In this document: one piece after another, positions 23,288 through 34,824 of the stretch
Numbering within the stretch: the first letter of the stretch is position 1
Layout: every line of letters begins with the position of its first letter
Source of the DNA: Symbiodinium microadriaticum
Lineage: Eukaryota; Sar; Dinophyceae; Suessiales; Symbiodiniaceae
Length of the DNA stretch: 64,000 bases
Direction of reading: 5' to 3'
NCBI GenBank assembly: GCA_001939145.1
Contig: LSRX01000576.1
Location: forward strand, 381,453-445,452
Translations under genes and position numbers: made by a program
The notes under the pieces: generated by a model
Seen by the model: only the letters and a program-made list of their open reading frames with translations
The model's database searches: none
What the model was told of the DNA's origin: nothing

Positions 23288-24960
23288 CTGGCGGTGTTTC
23301 TCTGTGACATCGTAACCAGGACGTCTTTGTGTTGCAGAAGGTTCGCTTCCAACTGCGCGTAGCGCTCGTCGAAAATGCTGAAGTGCTTCCGATGAATGTA
23401 GACTGGGTTCACGAGACTTCAGGAAAGCAGGGAGCATTTGCCAGACCATAATTTGGGCAAGGCAGCATGGAAATTACTATTCAGCACAACACCCCCGAGA
23501 ACCACAACAGGATGCTTCAAGATAGGAAAAAGCCTCAAGAATGACGAGGGTAAGCGCATGCTGCCGTAGGCATGCTGGCCGGACTTTGTACTAGCCAAGT
23601 GGCACACACAGCATGCCATGAACATGAACATTGAACACCTGGGTGGCTGAGCTGCTTGAGACATCGCATTCATCCACGAATAGGGGAGACAAAGTGTCAG
23701 ACAGGCCACGCACCGAAGCCCAGGTGACGGCACGTGTCCGGCAGGTCCTTTGGCATATCCGGTTCGGCCATATTTTCCTCGGCTGTGTCGTGCTTGCAAC
23801 ATCAATGCATTTAACCACTTCGTGCTCGGCAGATCTCGCCAGTGCCACCTGAGCCCTGATCTGGCCCTAACTGCTGCCCAGAGCTCTCTGTCGAACTTGA
23901 CCACCATGCCTTGCAGCGACAGGCTCGCAATGGCTCAGGTCATGCCTCGTTAACACGAACCGTCACGAATCACGAGTCACAAGCATCCTTTTTGCCTGTG
24001 TCCTATCCAGCAGGACTGAGAATGAGAACAGCTTGCAAATGCTTTTCTTGAGTTGTGTCTAGACTAGACTCCGATGGCTTCGATGTCGACGCCATGATGT
24101 TCAGTCTTTAAGCCTCACATGGTCTTTTTTGCCCAGGCTGCGAAGCCCAGTGCTGGCCACAAACATCGGCAGGCTGATGAGGGCGCCTTTGATGGCAAAG
24201 TGCCGCCAGGCGATGATGTTCTTGTTGAGGTAGTAACCTTGCTGGGCTCCCTTGCCGGAAACCCTCTGACATCATCCGAACACTCAATCTCCCTCGTTTG
24301 CCGAGGACGTCTTCATGCTTGTCAAGTCGCAGGCAGCTGACTCAAATCCTCAATCACTTGTTGTTTCTGGAGAAGGGGATGACACAGAGACTTTGCCTTG
24401 ACAGCGCTACCTGCTGCTGTCGGCCATCATGGACCAAATTTAAGTTTCGGCCAGGCTTCCGGTCGGGCCGGCGGTCATCAGACGTACCGTGTGGTAGGGC
24501 TGCGCAACACCAACGTATGTGGCGACGACGTTCAATAAATGCACCAGCCCGAGCAGAAGGAAGGCAATGAATTGGCAGGTGCTGTCCAGGTGTTGATGGG
24601 GCTTATACCATTCACACATGTCTTTTCTCATGTCGAACAGGTGGTCCTGGGCGAAGGTTTGCCAGCGAGCAACAGATTACATAGACCGACTGCAGCCAAA
24701 GTGAACACAAAAGCTGCTAGCATTTCCACAAGGCATCCATCGAGTTCTGGACCATGAGCCCTGCCACGACACCGAGGCCTGCGAAGGCTGCCAGCCGATA
24801 GTTGATCACGTTGTCCTCCATGCCACTGTTGTCATGCAAAAACAAAGCCGCTCCGGCACAGAGGGGCCATGCACACTGTCGAATTTGCTGCACTCTCGAC
24901 TCTTCCTGAAAGAAACGCGGATCGTTCGTAATCTCCATGGAATCAACGTGGGTCAGCGGG
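23288..24960 (-). CDS. Multi-pass membrane protein of unknown function, copy A
   Basis: Minus exons: ~24,960-24,906 (DSMEITNDPRFFQ), 24,815-24,735 (LAAFAGLGVVAGLMVQNSMD), 24,646-24,460 (DHLFDMRKDM, a hydrophobic helix LLLGLVHLLNVVATYV, then GVAQPYHTVRLMTAGPTG), 24,237-24,133 (YYLNKNIIAWRHFAIKGALI, then SLPMFVASTGLRSL), from 23,909 (MVVKFDREL) and 23,402-23,288 (HRKHFSIFDERYAQLE). Introns: 24,816-24,905 (GA-AG, 90 nt), 24,647-24,734 (GC-AG), 24,238-24,459 (GA-AG) and 23,910-24,132 (GC-AG). Three or more membrane helices; the last exon looks cytosolic and amphipathic. The order and phase of exons match copy B, so this is a tandem duplicate. Further 3' exons may lie at 23.3-22.2 kb. Function unknown. 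Confidence 0.82.
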
Positions 24961-24964
24961 GCAG

Positions 24965-27680
24965 GGCCTCATGTCACACCAATCAGCTTCGGAAAAAGGG
25001 TCGCCTTCCCACAGGATGGAAGACGATAGAAGCCTCTTATGTTCAATGGGTAGGCCTTTTGATTTGGACACACACACCTGCCCGCCTGCCGTCAGCACAC
25101 GCTCGCTGCATCCGAGCTCGGCATAGTCCCCATCCCAGAGACTGGGCATGTTGCCTCAGCTTGGCACACACCTGGACAGCTTGTACTGCCCTTCCCGACG
25201 TCCCATCCCACCTCTGCGGTCTTCTCCCATGCCTTGGCTGTTGGCTCCGAGCCCCGCGCGCTCTTCACACAATGCAGCCGCAAAGACCGCTCGGGTACTG
25301 GCTGCAGCTGGGTTCGAGCGCTCTCCCAGCAATGCTCGACTTGAGGAGAAAACAGCTGCGCTGGCGTGGCATCCCAGTTCAAGCTCAGACCATCAGAACC
25401 CTCCCCGTTATCACCATAGACACAAAGAACTTACAGTGTTGACAAGAATCCGAGGCCCAGGCTTGGGTCGGTTTCCAGGCCTGGGTTCGGGCAGATGGTG
25501 GCTTAATTGGCTTAATGCGGAGATCTTCCCAGGACTCGCACACTCCAACAGCAACGTGACGCTTCGGCGTGCCTTATCTTCAAGCTTGAAGCAGACAAGA
25601 TTCGAGTCTCAAGTTGCCAGTCACGTTCGGAAAGCTGGGCTGCGAGCACGTGAGGGGCTCTGCCCGGGATGCGTACAAACAGTGACCTCACGTAGTTGTG
25701 TGCAGTCTGCATCGGGGGTTCCTCCAACTCCACTGCTATTGGTACTATTTTCTGGCGGGTCCCCTGCACTAAACTGCTCCAGGAAGTCAAGGATCACTGC
25801 CTCCGACGCCAGAAGCATCCAAAACCAGTCTGTTCTTCTTGCGACTCACATGTCTTTGTCCCTGCCAAAGCCTCGGAGCCCGCAGAGCAGTCATCCACCT
25901 CGGGAGGCCGACTCAGGCCTCAGGCCAGGCCCTGAAAACTGAAAAGAAGGGCTCCGGGCACAGAGGGAGAGAAGGCTCGGGGAGCTCGGGGAGCTCACAC
26001 TCGAGGCCTCCCAGACCTGCGTTGTCAGGGACCGGCAGGGAGGGTTCCCTTGACGGCTGAGGCTGAGACTGCCGGGTCCAAGTGCTGGCTTCGCAGTTGG
26101 CAGCTCGCTAGGAAGGCTTTGGCCTCGGCGTTCGCAGTGACGCCATGCTGCAGTCACGGCAGTCACGGAGTTGGCTCTTCACGGGTTCTCTTCGAGCACA
26201 GAAACAAATTCTCCACACCCGTGTGCGAAGGAAGACGATGTGCCCGGCCCCGATACCCCAAATACATTTGAAGCGGGGGCCTCCTCGTTCCAGTACCACA
26301 CTCCCAAACGCAGCCGCACAGGAACTCTGACCTTTTCGACGACTTCGAGATCCCGCTGTCGTGTGTACTTCCGCAGGCTAGAGTTAGAGCCTGAAGTTGA
26401 TGGCCGGACCAAAGCTCCCTTCAGTACCCCGGCCACGAATCTCAATTATCTGGGGTTAAAATCAGCGCAGCAGCACTAGACTTGGGCGGACAACGTATCG
26501 ATGAGAAGTCGCTGGCAGGAAAATCCGCTGGCTTCTGCGATCCTACCTGATGCCTCGCCATGGTAGCGAATCCACGTACGTGATTGCGGGGCTGGTGCGA
26601 GTTCCAAACCTGCTAGTTGAGGACGTTGGATCACAGTACTGCGGGATAAGATGCACCACCGACGGCACGAAAAAAGCACTCGAGGGCTCCCGGCGAACTC
26701 CGAATACTCCGACAGCTCAGCAGTCCCAGTGGAGCACAGCCTCAATGCTCGCAAGAGCGACTCCCTACTTCACCAAACAGCCAGGGCCCCCGGGGCGACG
26801 TAAAGATCACCAGCCAGCCTGGGCCGCTGCACTTCGTTGCCACCGCATTTCACAGCAAGCAGCTGGAATGACTGAGGCCAGGACGCTGCATTCGTCATTC
26901 GCACATAGCTCCACACTTTCCCTTTTCCTCTTCCGCTACTCTGGCCAGGATCTGCTTAAGCTTATACCGTTTACTGCTTTACGCGCCACCACAAGCGATG
27001 TTCGCTACAAATCACGATCGTGCAAGACTCGCTGCATCGCAAACGGCGTTGCTTGGCTGGTTTGGGGCCCCGCTTTGGTGGTGGTCCTAACACGCCCTCT
27101 CCGAGCCAAGAACGGAGATGGAGGAGATGGGTCCCATGCGAGCGCTCACATGCGACCCCGGAGGCCGCTTTTCCGAAACAGCAGCTTGTGAAAAAGAACC
27201 CTTCTTACCGTACTTACCGAGCACGGGTAGAGTGAAGAATGAAAGACTTAGGGCTCAGGATCGCAATAGGTAGGCGTTCGAGGAATCCATGCCTCTCGTT
27301 CCTTTGATACAAGTACTGCCGTATCATGTCGCTTTGCTAACTTCAAATCATTTGGCATTTCTATCCACCGTAGCGCAATAGCACGCGGCAGCGCCTTGCC
27401 TCAATCGGCGGCACTGCTTCCCCGGGCTCCTTTCCCCCAGACGGGCCATTGACGGCTGCAGTGGCGGCTTTGGCCACGCGCCACATGGGATTTGCACGCT
27501 GCCTCTCGCGAATGCGATGGCAAGCAAGAAAACAATTGCATACTGCTGCATTGCATGCTAAGGCTGCTAGAGCTCAGTCCCTGGAACAAGGCCTCGGTCT
27601 TGACAGAACTCCAGACTTCGTGAACGAGAGACTCTCAGGCCTGAGTCAGCCTGATCGGCCTGAGGCCCTGACGCGGAAAT
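24965..27680. other. No supported gene
   Basis: Contains the presumed 5' region of membrane-protein copy A. Coding-like minus fragments (for example RKYTRQRDLEVVEKVRVPVR at ~26,370) have no recognisable relatives and could not be joined. Confidence 0.45.
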
Positions 27681-27689
27681 CCGATGAAG

Positions 27690-29320
27690 AGGAGCAAGAC
27701 CTCCGCCACGACCAGGCCGAGAATCGTCAGGCGAAGCCCTTGGAAGCCGCCTCGAAGAGCAAAAAGGCCACAGAACTTTCCGGCAGATGCACATGCCCCC
27801 CCCGCCTGAAGTGGCCACGTGGCTCCCCAGGATTGGACCCAGGAAATTGGCGAAGGAGAAGGCTGCCTCCGAGATGCCCTGCATGGTGCCCTGTCTGTCG
27901 GGGCTGCTCCCTCGCACACCCGTGCACACAACTGTGCACCTGCACATGTTTCGGCAGATGACTCGTGTAAAGAGTCCGCGCGGGTGTGCGTAGGAGTGGC
28001 GCTGGTGCCACGGCAAGCACCTCGTGAGAAAATCTGTCGTAGCGAAGCTTTGGGGACCCGATCAAAACCCTCAGGCCAGCTTCAAGGTAGCTCTGGGTGC
28101 AGAGCCAGCCATGGCAGCACGAACTCCTTAGGAAAAGGCAGGCGGCTGGCAAAGACGCACGCCGAGATCAAAGTCTGGGCTCTTCTGGTACCTGCTGCCA
28201 AGCTGCGAGGAAGGACGAACCTGTCGCAGATGCTGACTTTTTCGGCAATCCGCTTGGGATGTCACACCTACGACCCGCCTAACTTCCAACTTGTCTGCGC
28301 CCAAAGGGCGCCACAGGAGACGAGCAGGACCCCAGCAGACCTGAAACAAACGTCATCGAGGAAGAGCTACTAGATTCTATATGCATCCTTAGTCCGGCGC
28401 ATCAGACTTCGCCCGCTGACCTTGCGACTCAGGACCTGCATTCCCAGGACAGGCATCAGGCACACAACGGGTGCGTTCACACACCCGCACACTTCGGTAC
28501 ATTCCCTTGATCTCTCACCTCAACCAGCGCGAAGAGCGCGATGACTGCCAGCGACGCGATGCCGAAAAGGATCGAGGTTGCCGCTGGTGGCAGCCGAAAC
28601 TCAGGGGAGTCGCTGCTAGTTCTGCACCAGTCTTGGGGCAACAAGGGTGTGCCTCGTCTGTGAGAACTATCGGCGGAACCACTTCAAGCACTGCCAGGAG
28701 CAGTGCCGTCGTTACCTGGCATCAACTCTTACAGCCTGCCCCCCTTTGCAGCCAGGTCAGAAGCCTGGAACAAGAGGCATGTCCAGATCACAGGGGTGGT
28801 CGGGAAGCTGCGGGCTGCTGGGACCTGATTGCTTTGACCCTGCAGGTGCAATGCCGGAGCTCATGAGAAGGTCGGAACGGGAGCAGGCTGCCCATGCCCA
28901 CGCTCCACAGCAGAGACCTTGAATTCTTGGATTCTTGGAATCCGAGGACTTGTTGGGATCTCACTCTGCGGGGCTGCTCTCGTTTCCTTGTCAGGATCCC
29001 AGTGGTTCCAGTGAAGAAAGCAAGACATGACACAAGCACGATGTGTCACTGTGTCACTGGCCAGGTGCTGACCCATCTACCCAACTTCCCGGCAGTGCTC
29101 TAAATCCTGGCCGCCGGCCCGCGGCTCAGGCACAGCAGGGTCGGTAAGCCGATCTGAGCTTGAGCGCGCATGAGCGCGCAGCTTGTTCGACATCAAAGGA
29201 TCGCAGCTGAGAACTCCACAGCAACACAGCGCAACGCCGAAGAGGTTCGCGGCTGCGATCGCCCAGCCTGCTCTGGTGGCCGGGAGCTTCCTCCAACCAT
29301 TTCCGTGAAAGACCGCCGTG
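27690..29320 (-). CDS. Probable major-facilitator (MFS) type transporter
   Basis: Several hydrophobic minus-strand blocks follow one another as in a 12-helix carrier: ~29,310-29,190 (AGWAIAAANLFGVALCCCGV), ~28,740-28,660 (ALLLAVLEVVPPIVL), ~28,610-28,519 (PPATSILFGIASLAVIALFA, ending at a GT donor), ~27,915-27,800 (GTMQGISEAAFSFANFLGPI) and ~27,770-27,690 (LRLTILGLVVAEVLLLFIGF). The Q-G-x-S-E-A...LGP-I-L-G block is typical of MFS helix 10-11 segments. The last two blocks are in different frames, separated by an eight-G run at about 27,797-27,804. Most exon borders are unresolved and the substrate cannot be inferred. Confidence 0.5.
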
Positions 29321-29729
29321 TCAATGGCATGCGCGTGGCTTGTGGGCATGTGCCTGCCGAGTTGAGCTCGTTGAATAGCCCTTCCTAGCGCAGCATCAGG
29401 GCCCAATCGAGGTGCAAATTCGTGCCCTGACCGCCCTCATCAACAGCATACTCTCTGCCTCTACATGTCTATCTGTATAGTCACGCACGCACAGGCAAAT
29501 GCCAACCAGCCTTGGGCAGGAGACAGAGAAGAGTGCTCCCGAAAGGGCCAATGAAGGTGCCCAACGAACGCATGGTGTTCAACCGGACCTGCTTTGCACA
29601 ACTCTCACGAGCACAACAAAGCAACAGGCAGGGAGCCTGTGCCGCAGCCACCTCCTGCACGCCGGAGTAAGCCTCTTGTATGTGTCGATTCAGTGTCAGG
29701 AAGTGAATGGTGTTTGATATGATATGATT

Positions 29730-30262
29730 TCATTCGCCTCCTCCTCCTCCTACTCCTCCTCCCCCTCCTCGCGTCCTCCTGCGCTGCTGCTCGTCCTGGT
29801 ACCACACTCCTTCTACTGCTACTGCTCTTGCTGCTCCCACCATTCCTCCTACGCCCACACTCCTATTGCTCCAGCTGCTCCTCCTCTCACTGCAACTGCT
29901 GCAACTGCTGCTGCTGATGCTGCTGCTGCTGCTGCTGCTGCCGCTGCCGCAGCGCAGCCGCAGCGACTGCGACTGCTTCAAGTACTTCTGCCACTCCTGC
30001 TGCTGCTACTGCCACTGCCACTGCTGCCACCGCTACCGCTACCGCCACCAGTTCTTCTGCTAACACTTATGCTGCTACCACTGCTGCTGCTGCCAGAACT
30101 GCTACTACCACCATCAGCACCACTGCTACTTCTACCTTTGCTTCTACTACGCCCTGCTGCTGGTCCCACCACTCCCACTACCACTCCCACTTCCACTCCC
30201 ACTACCACTGCACTACCGCTACCACTACCGCCACTACCACCATCACAAGCATCACGACCACC
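29730..30262. repeat. Long imperfect trinucleotide region (CTC/CTG/CAC-type)
   Basis: Cryptically simple sequence: TCC units, then GCTGCTGCTG, then degenerate CCACTACTGCT-type triplets. Every frame is open for hundreds of bases (poly-Leu/Pro, poly-Ala, poly-Ser/Gly). A long plus-strand frame covering it is a by-product of the repeat. Confidence 0.9.
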
Positions 30263-30549
30263 GCCACTACTCCTCCTTCTTCCTCGAAACGGACAAGAGA
30301 ACGGCCTGTATGTTACTGCTTTTGCCAACACTTTCATTTGCATTGGGCTTTCTTTTCGCTGCGACTTTGGAGCCTCCCCGGGTGCCTGGCACGCGCTGTC
30401 CAGGCGAAGAGCAGCGGAGTACAGGAGGCCCCCACTCCGCAGATGATCCGAGACCTCAGTGCAGCGAGATATTCACCCGGCTTACTCGTCTAGAGATAAC
30501 CGTGCCGTATGCTCGCGACAGGAGCGGAGTCAGCGCAGCGAGAAAGACA

Positions 30550-30571
30550 GATAGAGAGAGAGAGAGAGAGG

Positions 30572-30610
<39 letters not shown>

Positions 30611-30858
30611 GGAGCGAGAGAGAGAGATACGGGCAGATTGCTCATGTTCACAGGGACTTCGACTTTGCACAAGAGCGCCAACCTGACTGCCTAGGCAAAC
30701 TTTGTAAACTAAAACCTTAGACGGATTGCCGAGGTAACAAAACCAACAGGTCAGGAGCGCGGGATTTGGTCAACAAGAAGTAGATACAGAGATAGACAGA
30801 TAGATAGATAGATAGATGGCTAGAAAGATCGCTTTATAGATTAATGGATAGATAGATT
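30550..30858. repeat. (GA)n and (GATA)n microsatellites
   Basis: A GA tract runs from 30,550 to ~30,636 and a GATA tract from ~30,783 to 30,858. A second GA tract follows at ~30,880-30,925. Confidence 0.97.
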
Positions 30859-30959
30859 ACAGATAGAGACTGGGACCAAAGAGAGAGAGGGAGGGAGAGA
30901 GAGCGAAAGAGAGCGAGACAGGACAACAGTCTGGGCAAGCCCTCCAATCGACAGGACTA

Positions 30960-31790
30960 CAGGGACTTCGTGCCGCAAGAAATCAAAGCTAAGAGTGCCA
31001 CACCAGCAACAGCCACGGCACAGGCGAGAGCGCGTACAGCACACCTGGCTCCATGCCGTGAGCTTTGGGCAAGTTGCACACGAAGACGAGCAAGCGCTCC
31101 CAGGAGTTGGCGATCTCTTTCCGGGGGTGCCGTGTGCAAATCTCTTATGGCAGGTAGCATCACGAGAGAGCTGGACGTGAGACAGTACCACTTCGCCCCA
31201 TGTTTGGCTGCATCGCGATGAGCCATGTCCGCATCCATCTGCCAGTGCTGCAGGGTCTTCACCAGCCCCCATGGCGGCCTCCATGCTGTTTCAACTCACA
31301 GTGCCACTTCAGGAGCCGGTCTCTGGGAGTTTGCGCCACCTTGGAAGAGGATATCAGACCGGGCAATGAGACACTCGCAACAACAGACGAGGCGCTCGAA
31401 GACCTGATTGTCTCCATCAAGCTCCACTCTCCTAACAACTGCGGCGAGGAGAGCAAATCGCAGACAGGTAGGGCTTTCCGCATTTCGCAAGGTCATGGAC
31501 TGCAAACCGTGACTATGAATACACCAAGTTATCCAAGCATCTCGAGGAGAAGGCCCGGTACGTCACTCCAACTTTGCCGCCTCACCTCACACAGCTCCAC
31601 CGTCACAGTCCTTCATGGTACACATGGTAGCAAGCCTCCAACGGCGGTAAGTTGTACCATCGTTGGACATCGCTTCCATCTGCACACCGCCAGGCAACCC
31701 AGTAAGCATGAGCCTCGATGCCGTCCTCCAGGCAGCGGGCAGTGTCCAGGATGGGACAGCGGGGCGCGGACGTGTGCAGCATCCCCCCGA
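30960..31790 (-). CDS. Coding-like exons of an unidentified gene
   Basis: Two minus blocks have protein-like composition. At ~31,780-31,625: LDTARCLEDGIEAHAYWVAW then DVQRWYNLPPLEACYHVY. At ~31,275-30,963: KTLQHWQMDADMAHRDAAKH then GAKWYCLTSSS, ending in a hydrophobic helix (LACAVAVAGVALLALI) and a stop. The second could be the C-terminal membrane anchor of the protein. I do not recognise the family and have not fixed the splice sites. Confidence 0.35.
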
Positions 31791-32295
31791 CGAGAGCAAC
31801 TTGCTTGAAATTACTTCGAAGAAATCACAGGTACTGCTCTGGTCTCAGAATGTCTCAAATCTCAACTTAACGAGTGCCGACAATAATGGAGTCCTCGCCT
31901 CCGCGGGCTTTCCTCGCTTCGCCACAGCTTTTGCTCGAGGATCCCAGCAGGATGCCAGGAGCCGTCCCCCTGCGCTGAGAGCCCCCTCCCTCCTCCTGCC
32001 CGGCCCTGCCCTCTTCCACAGACCGCAAACCCATCGCAACCCCTTCCGCGCGCGCGAACGCGCACTGGGTTGGTCGGTCTGTGTGAAAGGCGGCAGGTGC
32101 GGGCAGTCTCCTCAGGCGTGCGCAACGAGCAACCATGAAATGGAAAAACAAGACCCTGAACGACGTCCTGCCGTTGTTGCTTTTGCATTGCGAGACGATT
32201 GTGTTTGCCCGGCTGCCCTCCCAGGTTTGCGTTTGAACTCTGGCGACCGGAACAACGGGTGCCCGTCAAGTTGCCCTCCTCTCCGACTCTCTCGC

Positions 32296-32944
32296 CTGGC
32301 CGAAGCAGGCGTCTGAAATCTTGCAAGGCAGCTCTGGACTCCGCCAGGGGCAGGTGGTGCAAGACCGCACCTACGGGGACACCCAAGGCTACAGACTCCT
32401 AAGACTCCTTGCGTGTGCCTTTCCTTTTGCATATCGCAACAGCCGAGATGCAGGAAAGGACATCCTGGACGGATTCATCTGGCAAGGGCACACGCCTGGT
32501 GTCGCCATGCAAGAAAACCACGCTTTCTCCGCTGTCTCCGAGCCGCCGTTGAGCTGCCTGGAGCATGCCCTCGGACAAGTCCAGGGCAAAGATGCGGCGG
32601 AAGCCCAAATCCAGGGCTGACTGAACATGCCTGCCGTCTCCACACCCAGCCACCAGGAGTGTGTCCCTCTGACTGGTCCGCAGCCATTGTACAACGAACG
32701 GCCATGGGAAGCGCCTGCTTTCTGCAAAATTCGCAGAGATTTTGTCGTAGGCTGCCTCGACCGTAGCCCACGGGCCCGAGCCTGGCAGGCTCGCGCATGG
32801 CTGCCTGCCTGTGTTTCCGCGCGGAATCCTGGGACATGCCTTTGGCTTCGGAGTCCCGACATATCCAACTTGCAAAGTCAACAAAACAAACAAGACCAGC
32901 TGGACAGTCAGCCAATTCCAGTATGTACGCTGCACCCCGTGCAT
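32296..32944 (-). CDS. Class I SAM methyltransferase, Trm9/ALKBH8-like, N-terminally anchored
   Basis: Trm9/ALKBH8 enzymes methylate wobble-uridine side chains in tRNA. Exon 1 begins at ATG 32,944. A hydrophobic stretch (WLTVQLVLFVLLTLQVGYVG, residues ~11-30) suggests a signal anchor or an organelle-targeting leader. Next comes YDKISANFAESRRFPWPFVV (family: Y-D-x-I-A-x-x-F-x-x-T-R-x-x-P-W-P), motif I VAGCGDGRH, an acidic-loop DLSEGML, and a CISAV block. Exon 2 (32,370-32,296) continues with AVLHHLPLAESRAALQDFRR then LLRPG, the conserved HH and RPG signatures. The exon 1 donor is near 32,430 (likely GC); exon 2 ends at a GC donor. C-terminal exon(s) were not found. The reaction is inferred from family; the leader is unusual for cytosolic Trm9. 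Confidence 0.85.
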
Positions 32945-32969
32945 CAGCGCAGAGCAATCTCAAGGCTTG

Positions 32970-33645
32970 CTCATCACTGTCGGAGCACTTCTACTCAGGT
33001 TTCAGGACTGAGAAACATCCTGTGACTGCAACTGTCTTGGGGGAATGAATGTTCGTGAGTGGGCATTGCATGTGCGAAGGTGGAACAATCAACTGGATTC
33101 ACCTCGCGATTCTACTCAAGCCGTTTGAGCCAAAGGCCCGACCGACTTTATTCGGGAAGCATAAACACGGTTCGCAGCAAAGGGCTCAAAAAGGAGTACA
33201 CGGTGTCACGGCTGTCATGCTGAAAGCGTCCCAAAGCAAGGCTTGCCTCCCAATGCTGAACAAAGCAGGCAGCTGCACAGCAGCACCTCGCCAGGAGCGC
33301 GCCGAACCGACAAAATGAGCTCACTATTGCCGCCATCAATGTTTCCATCACGCACCGCTGGACTCAAAGGCGACCTGAAAGTCCCAGCGATCTCCCAAAG
33401 CTCCGATAATCCTGCAGGATGATTTCGTCTCCAAGTTTTGGAAGTTTCAAGACGCATATACTTAGTTTGACATGCGAACAAGGCACGGCTGGCAAATTAC
33501 TCGAGTCAGCGAGAAGGTGCCAATCACAAGCCCAAAATACCTTTCACAGGCGGTCGCGCCGCACTGGAACTGCTCACACTTCACCCAAGAAATTGTGTGG
33601 CGGGCAAGTTGGTACTGTGCTCAGATTCTTTACTTGCAGTGAGCT
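32970..33645. other. No supported gene
   Basis: Spacer between the methyltransferase start and the stop of the next gene upstream. No coding or repeat signal seen. Confidence 0.5.
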
Positions 33646-33649
33646 TTTG

Positions 33650-34100
33650 CTAGGCATCGTCAGTGGCATCGTCAGCTAGGGGGGTCGGGGTCATACTGAT
33701 AGTCTTTCGAGGCCCGGATTTGCTGCGCCGGTGCCATTCCATGACGAGAAAGATGCCAGACCTAGACCTAGGTGCCCTTGTAGGGGTGGGCTTATGTGGT
33801 AATGTAGTACAGTAGCAGGTGCAGCAGGATGACGTAAGAAGTAACAAGTGCAGCAGCTAGGGCCGAGGTGAACACCGAGGGGGTTCAAGCACAGGCTCGC
33901 TGAATAGGTGGGTCTTCGACACTGCTGTCTTCTAACCGAGCCACATCTCAGGGGAGCCCATTCTTTGCAGCAAGGGCCACAGCGTGGGGATCACCATACC
34001 CCACCTCAAGGTTTCAAGCACATCTTGAAGCACGTGGTGATGATGCCTGCACTCGGTCCCGGCTCGAACGTGCCGAGGAAGATCACATAGCATAGTGTCG
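33650..34100 (-). CDS. C-terminal exons of an unidentified gene
   Basis: The last minus frame ends with TAG at 33,652-33,650 and reads GIFLVMEWHRRSKSGPRK, then a Thr/Asp-rich tail TPLADDATDDA. Upstream at ~34,090-34,000 a frame reads YVIFLGTFEPGPSAGIITTC then FKMCLKP, resembling a membrane-protein segment. The two may belong together but the junction is not resolved. No family recognised. Confidence 0.35.
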
Positions 34101-34824
34101 CCAGGCCCTTGGGTTCCTGGTCCTGCGAACGCCCACAGCTCAAACCTGAATTGCGATTTCAAGAACTTCGCAATCGAGCAGAAGCTTGTGTCATCCACAC
34201 CCGCACTCGTCATACATGTCACGGGTCACAGGACTTCAAACACTGCCGTCGACTTGTACAAGGCAGTTCCTGCCTCTAGGCGAGAATACATGGCGCGGCA
34301 ACGACTACCATGCCATGATCTCTCTCTGTATGGCGTTGCGTGCAGACGGTCTGGCGGCACCGTGATTTTGGTTACATGATACATGTGTCGCTCTTTCCTG
34401 TGGCCCGAAGGTTCAGACCGGGCATCGATGGTTCATGAGCTTCGGTTCGTCGCGTGGCTCAGCGTCTTGGCTGTGAGTTTGCAGTGCACTTTACCCTTGC
34501 ATCGAATACACATGATTTGCACACCGCTAAGCTGGATCACGCTGAAGCTTTCGAAACTTTTTCCTGTACGTGAAAACGATAGCAGAGACAGAGAGCCGCT
34601 GAAGTTCATGTGGCATAAAATTGCAAATAGCGCTGGCAGCGAGCTTCGCTCGTCAATGCCATGACAGCATAGGACAGCCAGGAAAATCAGTAAGTGCCAG
34701 TTATAGGCCAGTAGTCTTGCATGTTGCAGAAGTGTTCCGAAATGACTTGGCTGAGTCTGAGCGCTGGCCTCTCAAAGAAAATGCGCCAGACGGCGCTGAG
34801 AGCGAAACACATTCACATCTTCAC

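Noticed and set aside
29724..30446. 240-codon plus frame rich in Leu, Pro and Ala
   Set aside because: It follows the trinucleotide repeat; equally long frames exist in other phases and on the other strand.
33128..33146. Minus-strand TTTGGCTCAA, resembling the 3' end of the dinoflagellate spliced leader
   Set aside because: Only about ten bases match and the rest of the 22-nt leader is absent. A match of this length is plausible by chance in 64 kb on two strands.
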